A DNA stretch of 64,000 nucleotides. Origin: Saprospiraceae bacterium (GTDB lineage: Bacteria; Bacteroidota; Bacteroidia; Chitinophagales; Saprospiraceae). The translations under genes and the position numbers were made by a program. Under the pieces are notes generated by a model. It saw nothing but the letters and a program-made list of their open reading frames with translations, was not told where the DNA came from and searched no databases. This document shows, piece after piece, positions 26,956 through 36,392 of the stretch (within the stretch, counting starts at the first letter, position 1; the number at the start of each line of letters is the position of its first letter). Location of the stretch: positions 62,001 to 126,000 of the forward strand of contig JANQLV010000061.1 of assembly GCA_028280415.1 (NCBI GenBank), in the 5' to 3' direction.

Positions 26956-27108
26956 ATGCCGAAATTTGACTTACAAAATAGGCTCATTGATTTCAGTGTT
27001 GCCCTTATAAAAGCTATAGATCATTTGCCAAATAATGTAATCGGAAAATATCTTAAAGGACAATTGACCAGATCAGGCACTTCGCCTGCTTTGAACTATG
27101 CAGAAACC
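26956..27108 (+). pseudogene. Truncated four-helix-bundle gene
   Basis: The first 50 codons (FDLQNRLIDFSVALIKAIDH, GKYLKGQLTRSGTSPALNYA) match the intact gene at 22313. After the codons for AE the sequence jumps to a comM-terminal repeat and the frame runs on into unrelated DNA, ending at 27228 inside the opposite-strand ROK gene. Loss of the last helices makes function unlikely. Confidence 0.75.
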
Positions 27109-27134
27109 TGGACCGGGCGGATTGGACGGACTAA
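27106..27134 (+). repeat. Diverged copy of the comM terminal repeat
   Basis: About 25 of 29 bases match the end of the repeat at 22711-22750 (the CCTGGA..GGG.GGATTGG.CGGA.TAA core). It directly follows the truncated four-helix-bundle gene, as the intact gene is followed by its repeat. Confidence 0.65.
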
Positions 27135-27175
27135 GGGAGAGTCAGTTCCAAACAAATATAGCATTAAAGCAAAGT

Positions 27176-28141
27176 TTAGTGCTCCAGATGATAATTTTCC
27201 CAGATCAAGGAAGCAGCGCCGCAAATAGCAGTGGTTTTTGGAGCAAGGCCAGACCTTAAAATTTTAACTTTATTCTTATATACCTCAAGTAAGTTTTGTT
27301 CAAAATATTTTTGCAAGGGTTCGAAAATCCATTTCCCACTATTGACCAAACCACCAGTCAGAAAGAAAGCTTCAGGCTGTGAAAAAGCAGTAAAATTGGC
27401 TAGGGCCATCCCGAGAATACTAGCAGTGAAATCAAAGGCTTTTAAGGCAATCGTGTCTCCTTCAGCAGCAGCTTTTGTGATGTCTTCTCCATGTAAATCA
27501 TTGTAAGCAATATCCCTAAACCTGCTTTCATCCATATATTTACTCATCATAAACAAAATGGTTCGCTTCAAACCTGTTGCAGAAACATAAGCCTCCAAAC
27601 CACCTTTCACTCCCAGGCCAGTTTGTCGGCCATCACCTATTGTCATATCAATATGCCCCAATTCGCCTGCAAAACCGTCATAGCCTTCTACTAGTTTCCC
27701 ATTAGCTACAATCCCAGCTCCAAAACCTGTCCCGAGAGTAATTGCAATAAAATCTTTCATTCCTTTAGCATTGCCAAAAAGCATCTCTCCGAGAGCAGCC
27801 GCACTTGCATCATTCATGATACGCATAGGTATAGGCATCAGCTTGTTGAGTTTTTCAAGTATAGGAACCGTCCCTTTCCAAACCAGGTTAGACGCATTAA
27901 CAATAGTACCATATTTGCTTGAAGCATTTGGAGCTCCAATACCACAACCCAAAATATTCAGCTCCTCTGGAAATTTTGACTTTAATACTTCAATTGTTTC
28001 AACAATTTTTTTGAGGTATTCATCCAGTTCAGGGTGTTCTTTGGTTCTAAAGAATGCTTTTTCCAGACAATGCCCATCTTTATTGACTAAGCCAACTTTT
28101 GTTTTTGTTCCTCCTATATCAATGCCTATGACTAAATCCAT
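27176..28141 (-). CDS. ROK-family sugar kinase or glucokinase-like protein without the zinc cysteines
   Basis: The 321-residue protein has the N-terminal phosphate loop VIGIDIGGTKTKVGLV, NDASAAALGE (catalytic Asp), the second phosphate motif ITLGTGFGAGIV, GELGH and an adenosine-site FLTGGLV. ROK kinases normally carry C-x-C-G-x-x-G-C-x-E after GxxGH; here the segment is GRQTGLGVKGGLEAY, so all three Cys are replaced (Thr, Leu, Gly) while the Gly and Glu positions are kept. The GH histidine remains. It may phosphorylate glucose or an amino sugar without structural zinc, or have changed role. Its 3' end abuts the decayed four-helix-bundle module. Confidence 0.8.
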   Translation of the reverse strand: MDLVIGIDIGGTKTKVGLVNKDGHCLEKAFFRTKEHPELDEYLKKIVETIEVLKSKFPEELNILGCGIGAPNASSKYGTIVNASNLVWKGTVPILEKLNKLMPIPMRIMNDASAAALGEMLFGNAKGMKDFIAITLGTGFGAGIVANGKLVEGYDGFAGELGHIDMTIGDGRQTGLGVKGGLEAYVSATGLKRTILFMMSKYMDESRFRDIAYNDLHGEDITKAAAEGDTIALKAFDFTASILGMALANFTAFSQPEAFFLTGGLVNSGKWIFEPLQKYFEQNLLEVYKNKVKILRSGLAPKTTAICGAASLIWENYHLEH

Positions 28142-28381
28142 ATATTTCTTGATTTCTAAGTAGTTCTCTTTTGATAAAAGGGTTTTCTTTCCTCTTTGTA
28201 ATTCACATAGTGTCTATGCTTGTTTTGTCAAACATATACCTGCTTCCATCCACTTAAAACCTATAAGACTGCTTGAAGAGCTTTCGACAACTTTGACATA
28301 TGATTTCATCGCGGTGCTTTAAGTGTCAATTGAATATTAAAAAATCAACCATGTTTTATTTGCAAAAAAAGAATCCCCTAA

Positions 28382-29437
28382 TTAATCCCCTATGTATTTA
28401 TAGACATCATATTGCCATTTTGGTTCGGAAATCTTTTGTAACAGAAAATAATTTATACTTTCTTTTAGTTCACTTTCTTCCTGCAATGCAATCCCCATAT
28501 TATTTCTTAACAAGAAATGATTGGATATGATCAGTTGGTCTTTAAAATTGACCTTATTTTGATATTTCAGGACCGGAATATTTGAAACAATAGCATCAGC
28601 ATTGCCATCGATAACGGTTTGAATTGCTTCTTCCAGATTATCTATTTTAGAATAAGAAATTCCCTCTCTTATCAGAAATTCTTCGCCTGAAGATTTCGAA
28701 ACGGCTACGACTCTCACTTTTCTCAAATCATCTAGCGTATTGACTCTACTTTCTACTTCATAGGTCACCAATTTTGCACTTGCATTGGCAGTAAAAAGTG
28801 AAAAGAATATAATGCTGATAAAAATCCAAAAAATACCCAGCAATTTACCGATTCTGCTTTTTGGTACTTTATCTCCATATCCAACTGTTGTCATTGTGAC
28901 CGCTGCCCACCATATACCATCCGAAATACTCTCAATATGTCTTTCTGTTCTTTCCCCTTTTGCATATTTTTTTTCTATGAAATACACAATCAATGCGGAT
29001 ACAAAGAGCATTAAAACCAGGATGCCAATCAGCTCCAAAAGGTCTGTCAGAATTGGAGACCATTTTGCAGTAAACGATGTTGACATAGACTTTTTTGAAA
29101 TTGCAATTCCAGTACCCGAAGGGTTTACGGCATGTGTAAAATCTACCAGTTTTTCTCTTTTTGGTGTTATGGAAATTGCACCTAATCCAACATCATATCG
29201 CCCATTCTGAAGCCCAGACATTAACTCATCCATATCCGTAAGCGTGTATCTATAAGGCACTTTTAGCTCCTTGGCAATACTCTCCCAAAGTTCAACCATA
29301 AGTCCCCCGAATGCTCCGGATTCTCGTTTCATGCCAAATGGAGGAGAGTTGTAAACAGATACTTCTAATGTATCAGGAGTGGTCTCAGCTGTTATTAGCG
29401 TGGGGACAAAGAAAAGTATAAAAAGGAATTTGTACAT
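28382..29437 (-). CDS. GluR0-like ligand-gated potassium channel
   Basis: At 351 residues it has a signal peptide (MYKFLFILFFVPTLITAE), then the first lobe of a periplasmic ligand-binding domain (VYNSPPFGMK..GAFGGLMVELW, YDVGLGAISITPKREKLVDF). The channel is inserted next: M1 (LLELIGILVLMLFVSALIVY), pore loop with K+ filter (WWAAVTMTTVGYGDKVP) and M2 (IGKLLGIFWIFISIIFFSLF). The second lobe then resumes (RVVAVSKSSGEEFLIREG, DAIVSNIPVLKY). The order S1-M1-P-M2-S2 is that of prokaryotic ionotropic glutamate receptors, which have the TVGYG filter of K+ channels and lack the third transmembrane helix of animal receptors. The ligand is probably an amino acid. It stands alone between the ROK gene and a long gap. 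Confidence 0.88.
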   Translation of the reverse strand: MYKFLFILFFVPTLITAETTPDTLEVSVYNSPPFGMKRESGAFGGLMVELWESIAKELKVPYRYTLTDMDELMSGLQNGRYDVGLGAISITPKREKLVDFTHAVNPSGTGIAISKKSMSTSFTAKWSPILTDLLELIGILVLMLFVSALIVYFIEKKYAKGERTERHIESISDGIWWAAVTMTTVGYGDKVPKSRIGKLLGIFWIFISIIFFSLFTANASAKLVTYEVESRVNTLDDLRKVRVVAVSKSSGEEFLIREGISYSKIDNLEEAIQTVIDGNADAIVSNIPVLKYQNKVNFKDQLIISNHFLLRNNMGIALQEESELKESINYFLLQKISEPKWQYDVYKYIGD

Positions 29438-30420
29438 GATTTTTAAATCATTAAAATAATACTTTATTGGAGAAGTTGCTTTAAAATAGAATGATGATTT
29501 TCTTACATGTTATTGACTTTGATTGTCTCAGCAACTTTCGCGATTCATTTACTTCGAATACTTATACTCGCCCTAAAAGGATCACTGTTTCATTTCAGCT
29601 AATTATTTTGACCCTAGTCAAGGCTACGAAAAATAATAGAATTTCTTCCTGAAAAACAAGTGACTACAATCTATTTCAATCTCCATTTTCCAACAACTTT
29701 GGATAAAGTTAAAGATATAAATTGCAAATCCAGGGCAATAATGATTTTATAAACTTAACCAATTCTTAAAACGGAAACCTTTATTTGACAAGAAGTTGAA
29801 TGTACCTTAGTTTGGTTCGGGAGGGGCGGATGAAGTGATTTGTGATTTTTTGATACAAAGAGCCCGGACCAATTTCTACTTTATCAAATCTATTGAAGAT
29901 CATAAAAAACAATAGCACTAATAGAAAAAGAGAAACTCAAGACCCCGTATAGGCTAAGAGTAGTTGAGCTGAATATCAAATTTTTGAGAATCTATCCCAG
30001 AACTATTAACCAGTCTGTGAAAACAGAATTTGGACAGATTCTCAGGTCCATGTCCTATCATTACCAATCCTTTAGAAACATTTTAAGAATTTATATGAGT
30101 GGTCATAAAATAAATTCTCTTAATAAAACATTTATAAAATGTAGCAATACTTAAATAATACAGCTCCATATCTTACAATCCCTCCATACCCCTGTTAAAG
30201 TTCCTGCTAGCTCGCTAAACAACCTTTCACGGTTTTATAAATCTTACTTATAAACAATTGGGTATTGTCATGAAACAATATGCATGGAGGAGGCCGTTGA
30301 ATGCACTCTTCCGAAGGTTTTATTGTTGAAGCTTTATCCAGTTTAAGGGAGGATGGGGCAATTTCCTTTTTGTCTGAGTTTTACAAAACGAGCATTTTTT
30401 ATCATTTAAAAATTACACTC
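29438..30420. other. Long AT-rich intergenic region (983 bp)
   Basis: No gene, tRNA or repeat recognised. It separates the divergent GluR0-like channel and DUF1800 operons, so both promoters should be here. An open frame from 30301 reaches the DUF1800 gene, but its first 40 codons do not look coding. Confidence 0.4.
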
Positions 30421-32208
30421 ATGAGGGTTTTATTCCTATTACTCCTATGTTTTTCTTCCATTTTGTTAAATGCCCAAACCTATGGCGATTATGTAGGAGG
30501 GGGCCATGATCAAGATATAATTGTGACAACAAGCAGTGATTTTCAGCCTCCGGGTTGGGAAGAAGTGGCAGAAGGTTCAAATACTTTAGCCATTTCAGGG
30601 CTTACAGGAAAGTTAATCAATGCCGGTCGCTTCCTGGCTCAGGCCAGCATGGGAGCGGACAGAATGACTATAGATTCCGTAGCGAAGCTGGATTTTGAAA
30701 CCTGGATCGATCAACAATTTGCCTTGTCTCCAACCTATGTTCGACCATTTATTCAGGAAATATACGATACTACTTTTCAGCGTCATCTGGCGGCGGGAGG
30801 TGATTCGCTGGATTATCCTGGAATCCCTACAAATGAGCATTTTGATTATGCCTGGTGGCAGGTCAATATGACCAATGATGACTTACTGAGACAGCGAATT
30901 GCATTCGCTCTGAGCGAGATTTTTGTAATTTCTTTTAAGTCAGAATTAAATCGCTATGGTGAGGGCGTAGCAAGTTATTATGATATGTTACTTGAAAACG
31001 CTTTTGGAAATTTTGAGGATATTTTGACAGGTGTGAGTCTACATCCCTGCATGGGGGTTTATCTTACCCACCTTAATAATCCAAAATCCAATCCTGCTCA
31101 GTTCATCCATCCCGATCAAAATTATGCCCGGGAGATGATGCAACTTTTTACTATAGGTTTATACGAATTGAATCAGGACGGAACCCGGATACAGGATAAT
31201 GGAGGTAATGACATTCCGACTTATGATAATGATGATGTGCAGGAATTTGCTAAAATATGGACCGGACTGGGAGGTGGAGCAACCGTACAAATGTCGGATA
31301 CCATAACTCCGCCTGAATTTGGTATGGGCATCTCAATAATAGACATGGCAGAGCCTATGGCGATGTATGAAGAGCATCACGAACCCGGGGCGAAATATTT
31401 ATTAAACGGCTTTGTAGTCCCTGCTGGTCAAACGGGAATGGAGGATATAGAGTCAGCTATCAAGCATCTTTTCAATCATCAAAATGTTGGGCCCTTTATT
31501 GGAAAACAACTGATCCAACGCTTGGTGAAATCCAATCCATCACCAGCCTATGTCTCACGTGTCGCTGCAGCTTTTAATGATAATGGTGCCGGTATCAGAG
31601 GGGATATGAAAGCAGTTATCAAAGCTATTTTGCTGGATGAAGAAGCGCGTTCCTGTAATTGGTACAATGATCCCGTTCAGGGAAAGCTTAAAGAACCAAT
31701 TATCAGATATACCCATTTTGCAAGAGCGGTAGGTGGTATTAGCGAAGATGGGAAGTTTTGGAATTATGGTTCTGACTATAATGACGGTGCCGGTCAGCAT
31801 CCGCTGTATTCTTTTTCGGTTTTCAATTTTTACTGGCCTGATTTCCAGCCAATTGGTCCGATCGGTAATCAGGGGTATTTCGCACCCGAATTTCAGGTTT
31901 TCAATTCGAATACCAGTATCGGCTTTGTAAATTTTGTCAACGAATGGGCCGTCAACGAAACGCTTTTAAGATCACGCGAGGGTGATGAAGATATTGTTTT
32001 TACAAATCTAGATGAAATCTTATTGCATGCGGAAGATACCGAGGCCCTTATCAATTACCTGGACATTTTGCTGACCAATGGAATGCTTAAAGAGGATACT
32101 CGACAAATCATAAGGACCATTGTAGACCCTATGGACGATATGTATGAAAAAGTGAAACTGACTATTTATCTAATGGTGATCAGTGCTGATTATACCATTT
32201 TAAAATAA
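30421..32208 (+). CDS. DUF1800 domain protein
   Basis: The frame is open from 30301, but the ATG at 30421 gives a signal peptide (MRVLFLLLLCFSSILLNAQ) and about 595 residues. DUF1800 features are GRFLAQASMGAD...FETWIDQQFAL near the N-terminus, LLRQRIAFALSEIFVIS, NYAREMMQLFTIGL, FAKIWTGLGGG, and a C-terminal RQIIRTIVDP...Y.VMIS-like end. The family is periplasmic or outer-surface, of unknown biochemistry, and almost always paired with a DUF1501 protein, as here (61 bp to the next start). Confidence 0.85.
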   Translation: MRVLFLLLLCFSSILLNAQTYGDYVGGGHDQDIIVTTSSDFQPPGWEEVAEGSNTLAISGLTGKLINAGRFLAQASMGADRMTIDSVAKLDFETWIDQQFALSPTYVRPFIQEIYDTTFQRHLAAGGDSLDYPGIPTNEHFDYAWWQVNMTNDDLLRQRIAFALSEIFVISFKSELNRYGEGVASYYDMLLENAFGNFEDILTGVSLHPCMGVYLTHLNNPKSNPAQFIHPDQNYAREMMQLFTIGLYELNQDGTRIQDNGGNDIPTYDNDDVQEFAKIWTGLGGGATVQMSDTITPPEFGMGISIIDMAEPMAMYEEHHEPGAKYLLNGFVVPAGQTGMEDIESAIKHLFNHQNVGPFIGKQLIQRLVKSNPSPAYVSRVAAAFNDNGAGIRGDMKAVIKAILLDEEARSCNWYNDPVQGKLKEPIIRYTHFARAVGGISEDGKFWNYGSDYNDGAGQHPLYSFSVFNFYWPDFQPIGPIGNQGYFAPEFQVFNSNTSIGFVNFVNEWAVNETLLRSREGDEDIVFTNLDEILLHAEDTEALINYLDILLTNGMLKEDTRQIIRTIVDPMDDMYEKVKLTIYLMVISADYTILK

Positions 32209-32269
32209 TGAAATGACCCTGTGTCCGATCCTGATAACCATCGGGATAGACCTTCAAAAAAAGAAAAAT

Positions 32270-33670
32270 ATGAAATTTAATTCAAGAAGAAATTTTATAA
32301 AACAATTCGGTTTGGGTGCCTTGGGGCTGACCGCCACTTCGTCCATTACGCAGTTAAAGGCCATGAATGCCGCTTTCCTTAATAATTCGGCTAATTTTCC
32401 AGCGAGCGATTATAAAGCGATAGTCTGCTTTTTCTTTGCCGGTGGTAATGACTCTTTTAATATGGTAGTCCCTCGGGGCAATCCGGAGTACGACGAATAC
32501 GCGGTTACACGATCGGATCTGGCTATCGCTCAAAATGAGTTGTTGCCAATTACTCCTGTAACCAGCGACGGAAAACAATATGGATTGAATCCCGCGATGA
32601 GCAACATCCATCAATTGTTCAATACCGGTAAAGTCTCTTTTATCAATAATGTTGGTCCTTTGATAGAGCCCACTACAAAAGCTGCCTATCAAAACAATAG
32701 TGCGCCCATCCCATTGGGACTGTTTTCTCATTCAGATCAAATAAAGAACTGTCAAACCGGGATGCCTCATTTAAGAACCCATTTCGGATGGGGTGGAAGA
32801 ATGGCGGATTTGCTTAATGATATGAATACCAATCAAAACGTGTCGATGAATATTTCCCTCGCCGGAACCAATATTTTTCAATACGGAGAAACCCTGGTTG
32901 AATTTGCCATTGATCCTTATGGTGGAAGTCCCGGAATTGTTGGTTATGATCCGCCATCGAACGACTTTAATGCCAAAAGGAAAGAGGGCATCGATCTTTT
33001 GCTCGGGGTAGATCATCCCGATATGTATAAAAAAACATATACCGATATTCTAAAAAGGAGCCTCGACGGAAGTATCGAATTCAGGGCTGCTATGGCCCAA
33101 ATTGGCGATTTGACTACTTTCTTTTCCGACAACCGCATTTCACAAAGCTTTAAGCGAATCACCGAGGTCATCAAAGCACGCGATATTCTCGGCTTTAAAC
33201 GGCAAATTTTCTTTGTGCAAATGGGTGGTTGGGATATGCACGGGGAATTAATTGATGCTCACGAAAGAAATCTGACCATTGTTGATAATGCACTGTATGA
33301 ATTCCACAATGGTCTGAATGAAATAGGCATGTTTGATTCTGTGACGACCTTTACGATTTCAGATTTTGGAAGAACCTTGACTTCCAATGGCAACGGAAGT
33401 GATCACGCCTGGGGCGGTAATGCATTGGTGATGGGAGGTGATATCAAGGGCGGCGATATGTATGGGACCTTCCCCTCTCTGGCATTGGGCGGAAATTATG
33501 AAATTCATAATGGTGTCCTGATCCCCACGACTTCCAATGATCAATATTTTGCCGAACTGGCACTGTGGTTTGGTGTTAGCCCATCGGACCTGAGTACCTT
33601 GTTTCCGAATATTGGTAATTTTTACGATACGGGGTCTACACCACCTCCTTTGGGTTTTATGAATCTGTAA
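32270..33670 (+). CDS. DUF1501 domain protein (alkaline-phosphatase-like fold)
   Basis: The ATG at 32270 is preferred over 32213 because it gives MKFNSRRNFIKQFGLGALGL, a twin-arginine-like export signal (RRNFIK). About 466 residues. Family motifs are CFFFAGGNDSFNMVVPRG, YGLNPAMSNIHQLF, GLFSHSDQ, QMGGWDMHGELI and TISDFGRTLTSNGNGSDHAWG, with Asp and His arranged as in sulfatase/phosphatase-fold metalloenzymes. It is co-transcribed with the DUF1800 gene and followed after 19 bp by a T9SS-sorted protein. Substrate is unknown. Confidence 0.85.
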   Translation: MKFNSRRNFIKQFGLGALGLTATSSITQLKAMNAAFLNNSANFPASDYKAIVCFFFAGGNDSFNMVVPRGNPEYDEYAVTRSDLAIAQNELLPITPVTSDGKQYGLNPAMSNIHQLFNTGKVSFINNVGPLIEPTTKAAYQNNSAPIPLGLFSHSDQIKNCQTGMPHLRTHFGWGGRMADLLNDMNTNQNVSMNISLAGTNIFQYGETLVEFAIDPYGGSPGIVGYDPPSNDFNAKRKEGIDLLLGVDHPDMYKKTYTDILKRSLDGSIEFRAAMAQIGDLTTFFSDNRISQSFKRITEVIKARDILGFKRQIFFVQMGGWDMHGELIDAHERNLTIVDNALYEFHNGLNEIGMFDSVTTFTISDFGRTLTSNGNGSDHAWGGNALVMGGDIKGGDMYGTFPSLALGGNYEIHNGVLIPTTSNDQYFAELALWFGVSPSDLSTLFPNIGNFYDTGSTPPPLGFMNL

Positions 33671-33689
33671 TATTTAAAATGATTAAAAG

Positions 33690-34445
33690 ATGAAAAAAAC
33701 AATAATAATTACCATACTTTTTGCTGTTACTTCCGCAAACATTTTTGCGCAATGTTTTCTCGACCGGCATAATACCACTTGGTACGATGGCTGGATTTCC
33801 TGTACGACTTCGATGAACCCCAATCCCTTACGAGGCGAGTCGCATTGGATTTTATATAATCTGAATTATCCCTATGAGTTGTTTCAAATGCATATCTGGA
33901 ATACGAATGCGCCGGACTATTTGGCTGACGGTATGCAGGATATTGTCATTGATATTTCAACTGATGGCCTCAACTGGACCGAAATAGGTGAATTTCAGAT
34001 CCCAATGGCCGATGGTACCTCAACCTATGAAGGTCTTGATCTTTATGATTTTGATGGAACCAGCGCTCAATATGTTTTGATAACCGGACTGAGCAATCAT
34101 GGAGGTGCATGCTTTGGTTTGAGTGAAATTCGGATTGATGTGGCCGATGCTATTATAGTTTCGGATAATGAACCTGTAAATCCCGCTTGCCTTTCTGCCA
34201 GGATATTTCCCAATCCGATAAATGAGGCTTCAAGAGCCATTATCTCAAAAATTTGCAGTACTGCTCCAATCTATTATTCCATCCAGGATATTACCGGCAA
34301 AATCCTGAAAAGTGGAGAGATCATTCCGGTGTCCAATGAGGCAGAACTGGATATTAATTCATTATCGCTTGTTACAGGAACTTATATTTTGAGCTTGCAG
34401 CAGCAGGATATGATCAGAAGATTCAAGATGATGAAGGTGGATTAA
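33690..34445 (+). CDS. Secreted discoidin-like protein with T9SS type A sorting domain
   Basis: At 251 residues it has a signal peptide (MKKTIIITILFAVTSANIFA). Residues about 22-155 form a beta-sandwich like F5/8-type C domains (HWILYNLNYPYELFQMHIWN, DIVIDISTDGLNWTEIGEFQ). The C-terminal sorting tail contains ARIFPNPINEASRAII, YYSIQDITGKILKSG and LVTGTYILSLQQQDM. It is the third gene of the DUF1800-DUF1501 set, so it is probably displayed on the surface with them. A terminator follows at 34518. Confidence 0.8.
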   Translation: MKKTIIITILFAVTSANIFAQCFLDRHNTTWYDGWISCTTSMNPNPLRGESHWILYNLNYPYELFQMHIWNTNAPDYLADGMQDIVIDISTDGLNWTEIGEFQIPMADGTSTYEGLDLYDFDGTSAQYVLITGLSNHGGACFGLSEIRIDVADAIIVSDNEPVNPACLSARIFPNPINEASRAIISKICSTAPIYYSIQDITGKILKSGEIIPVSNEAELDINSLSLVTGTYILSLQQQDMIRRFKMMKVD

Positions 34446-34517
34446 ATGACAATAGGGCGTATTTGACCTAAGAGTCAAGCGGACCTTCATAAAATGCTTA
34501 TCTATTTTCGAATAAAG

Positions 34518-34545
34518 AAAACTCCTCATATTTGGAGTTTTTTTT
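34518..34545 (+). terminator. Factor-independent terminator after the DUF1800 operon
   Basis: Arms AAACTCC/GGAGTTT with a short AT loop followed by a run of eight T on the plus strand. Confidence 0.85.
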
Positions 34546-34572
34546 ATGTATATTACCATTCACTAATATTTA

Positions 34573-34701
34573 ATGGAGTGTATTCGATTTGTTAGCGGCG
34601 AGCAGGAAGAAATAAAAAAGACGAAAGGAGGCCTTTTTAAAATCAATAATGTGGCTCGAAGAGTGGTAGAAGCAGGGATGAAGGGATATTTGGATTTGTA
34701 A
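34573..34701 (+). pseudogene. Short ORF, possible gene remnant
   Basis: A 42-codon frame (ATG at 34573, TAA at 34699) encodes a basic peptide ending NNVARRVVEAGMKGYLDL. It reads like the C-terminal end of a larger protein, but no family is recognised and there is no upstream continuation. It may equally be non-coding. Confidence 0.25.
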
Positions 34702-34777
34702 GCAATACTATTTAAGAAACTATCAATAATAATCAGTTGACTTTATTTTAACTATTGCTCATAAATAATCATATAGT

Positions 34778-35449
34778 ATGAATTCGAAAGAAAATAATGA
34801 AAACCCCAGTTACTTGCAATCAATTACCTCAACAACTGATCTAAAGTCGAAACATATAATTCAGATTGCTGATTTCCTGCCTAAACAGGAGCGTGATACA
34901 CTCTTTGAAACAGTATGTGCAAATCAAGAAGCATTTCAATATATTCGAACTCCCGAATCCACTAAAGGAGGGGCACTACATCTTTCTTTAAAACCTGAAA
35001 AATCTGAAGCTCCAGAGGTGGTGCTCATTCGCGAAGCATGTGAATGTTTATCGAAACGTACTATGAAGTTGCTCCCCAGATTGTTCACGGACCTTGACGT
35101 TGAACCATTTCCTGTTTCACATATTCCTTTCTCTTTGACGAACTGCCTTAATGGCCATAAAGGTATCCCGCATACTGATGAGAGTGGCGGTCGATTCAAA
35201 ATCACACTGCTCTATTATTTCCACAAAATTCCAAAAGTCTTTCGGGGAGGCGCAATCGAATTTTACGAGACAGATACAACAGCCCAAAGTGGTCATAGTG
35301 ACAAGGCTTTTGCCAAAGTTGAACATGAAGATAATCTATTAATTGCGTTTCCAAGTCGAATGTATCATGGAGTCACCGATGTCCAGCTTGATTCAGTTGA
35401 ATTTGAAGATGGTCGGTTTGTAGCTGTTGGGTTTCTCGGACCCTGGTAG
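34778..35449 (+). CDS. 2OG-Fe(II) oxygenase (prolyl-4-hydroxylase-like)
   Basis: The 223-residue soluble protein has the double-stranded beta-helix iron site: HTDESGG (H-x-D, about residues 131-133), the distal His in SRMYHGVTDV (about 194), and the 2-oxoglutarate-binding region near FEDGRFVAVGF (Arg). Upstream, HKIPKVFRGGAIEFYETD matches the GG.L.FY strand of prolyl hydroxylases. It is predicted to hydroxylate a protein or small-molecule substrate using Fe(II), O2 and 2-oxoglutarate. Monocistronic, with its own upstream gap. Confidence 0.8.
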   Translation: MNSKENNENPSYLQSITSTTDLKSKHIIQIADFLPKQERDTLFETVCANQEAFQYIRTPESTKGGALHLSLKPEKSEAPEVVLIREACECLSKRTMKLLPRLFTDLDVEPFPVSHIPFSLTNCLNGHKGIPHTDESGGRFKITLLYYFHKIPKVFRGGAIEFYETDTTAQSGHSDKAFAKVEHEDNLLIAFPSRMYHGVTDVQLDSVEFEDGRFVAVGFLGPW

Positions 35450-35620
35450 TTTTCCCTTATTTTTAGGTTTAAAACAAATTTTAAATAATAAAAACGAATA
35501 AGAAATAGCTGGAATAATAGCAAAAGCGGCCAAGCACTAACAAAGCATCCTCGTCCATTCCTGCCATGCGATCGATATAGCGGGGATGCGGAGTACTCGT
35601 CATAAGTAATAAAGACGAAA

Positions 35621-36331
35621 ATGGAAGAAAAAGAAAAACCAAGACTTTCGAGATTGACTGCTATTATAACTCAGCTGCAATCTAAAAGAATTGTTACTGC
35701 AAAATATCTCGCTGAAAGGCATAATGTGAGTGTTCGAACCATTTATCGAGATATCCGTGCGCTCGAAAAATCGGGAATCCCCATTATAACCGAAGAGGGT
35801 AAAGGTTATTCTATAATGGAGGGTTATCACCTTCCCCCTGTTTTATTTACAGAAGAAGAAGCCAATGCTTTAATTACTGTAGAACAGTTAGTGATTAAAA
35901 ACAAAGATCAGTCGCTTAGCGAAAATATTTCCAGTGCTATAGAAAAAATAAAATCTATTTTAATATATTCTCAAAAAGGAAATGCAGATTTATTGGCAGA
36001 CAGAATCTATTTTGGTGGTAATCAGAATGAGGAAAAGACCAGCAACAATTTAATGCAGATTCAATCCGCTATTATCCATTTTCAAGTCTTAAAAATTGAC
36101 TATTATTCCTCTGAAAAAAAGCGGACCACTCGAAACATTGAACCTTTTGCTATTTACAGCATCAACGGAAGCTTTCTGCTTATTGCTTTTTGCAGGATGA
36201 GAAATGATTTCAGAAACTTTAGAATAGATTTCATCGAAACACTTGTTCCTCAAAACGAAACGTTTAGCCCGCATAACATGACTATGCAAAAGTATTTTGA
36301 AGATTATGTGAAAAATCAAAAACACCCCTGA
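35621..36331 (+). CDS. WYL-domain transcriptional regulator (DeoR-like HTH)
   Basis: The 236-residue protein has an N-terminal winged HTH (RIVTAKYLAERHNVSVRTIY, then RDIRALEKSGIPIITEEGKG), a linker, and a C-terminal WYL-type domain (VLKIDYYSSEKKRTTRNIEP, then FAIYSINGSFLLIAFCRMRN). The WYL triad itself is diverged. These proteins sense ligands or nucleic acids through WYL and usually repress nearby genes. The next gene, 61 bp downstream on the same strand, encodes a DUF4345 membrane protein and is the likely target. Confidence 0.85.
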   Translation: MEEKEKPRLSRLTAIITQLQSKRIVTAKYLAERHNVSVRTIYRDIRALEKSGIPIITEEGKGYSIMEGYHLPPVLFTEEEANALITVEQLVIKNKDQSLSENISSAIEKIKSILIYSQKGNADLLADRIYFGGNQNEEKTSNNLMQIQSAIIHFQVLKIDYYSSEKKRTTRNIEPFAIYSINGSFLLIAFCRMRNDFRNFRIDFIETLVPQNETFSPHNMTMQKYFEDYVKNQKHP

Positions 36332-36392
36332 CACACCTCTGTCACAAGTCCATTTTATGTTTGCACCAGTAATAATCTTAAAACAATATAAA

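Noticed and set aside
30301..30420. Upstream extension of the DUF1800 gene
   Set aside because: The 40 extra codons would bury the signal peptide that starts at 30421, so the later start is taken.
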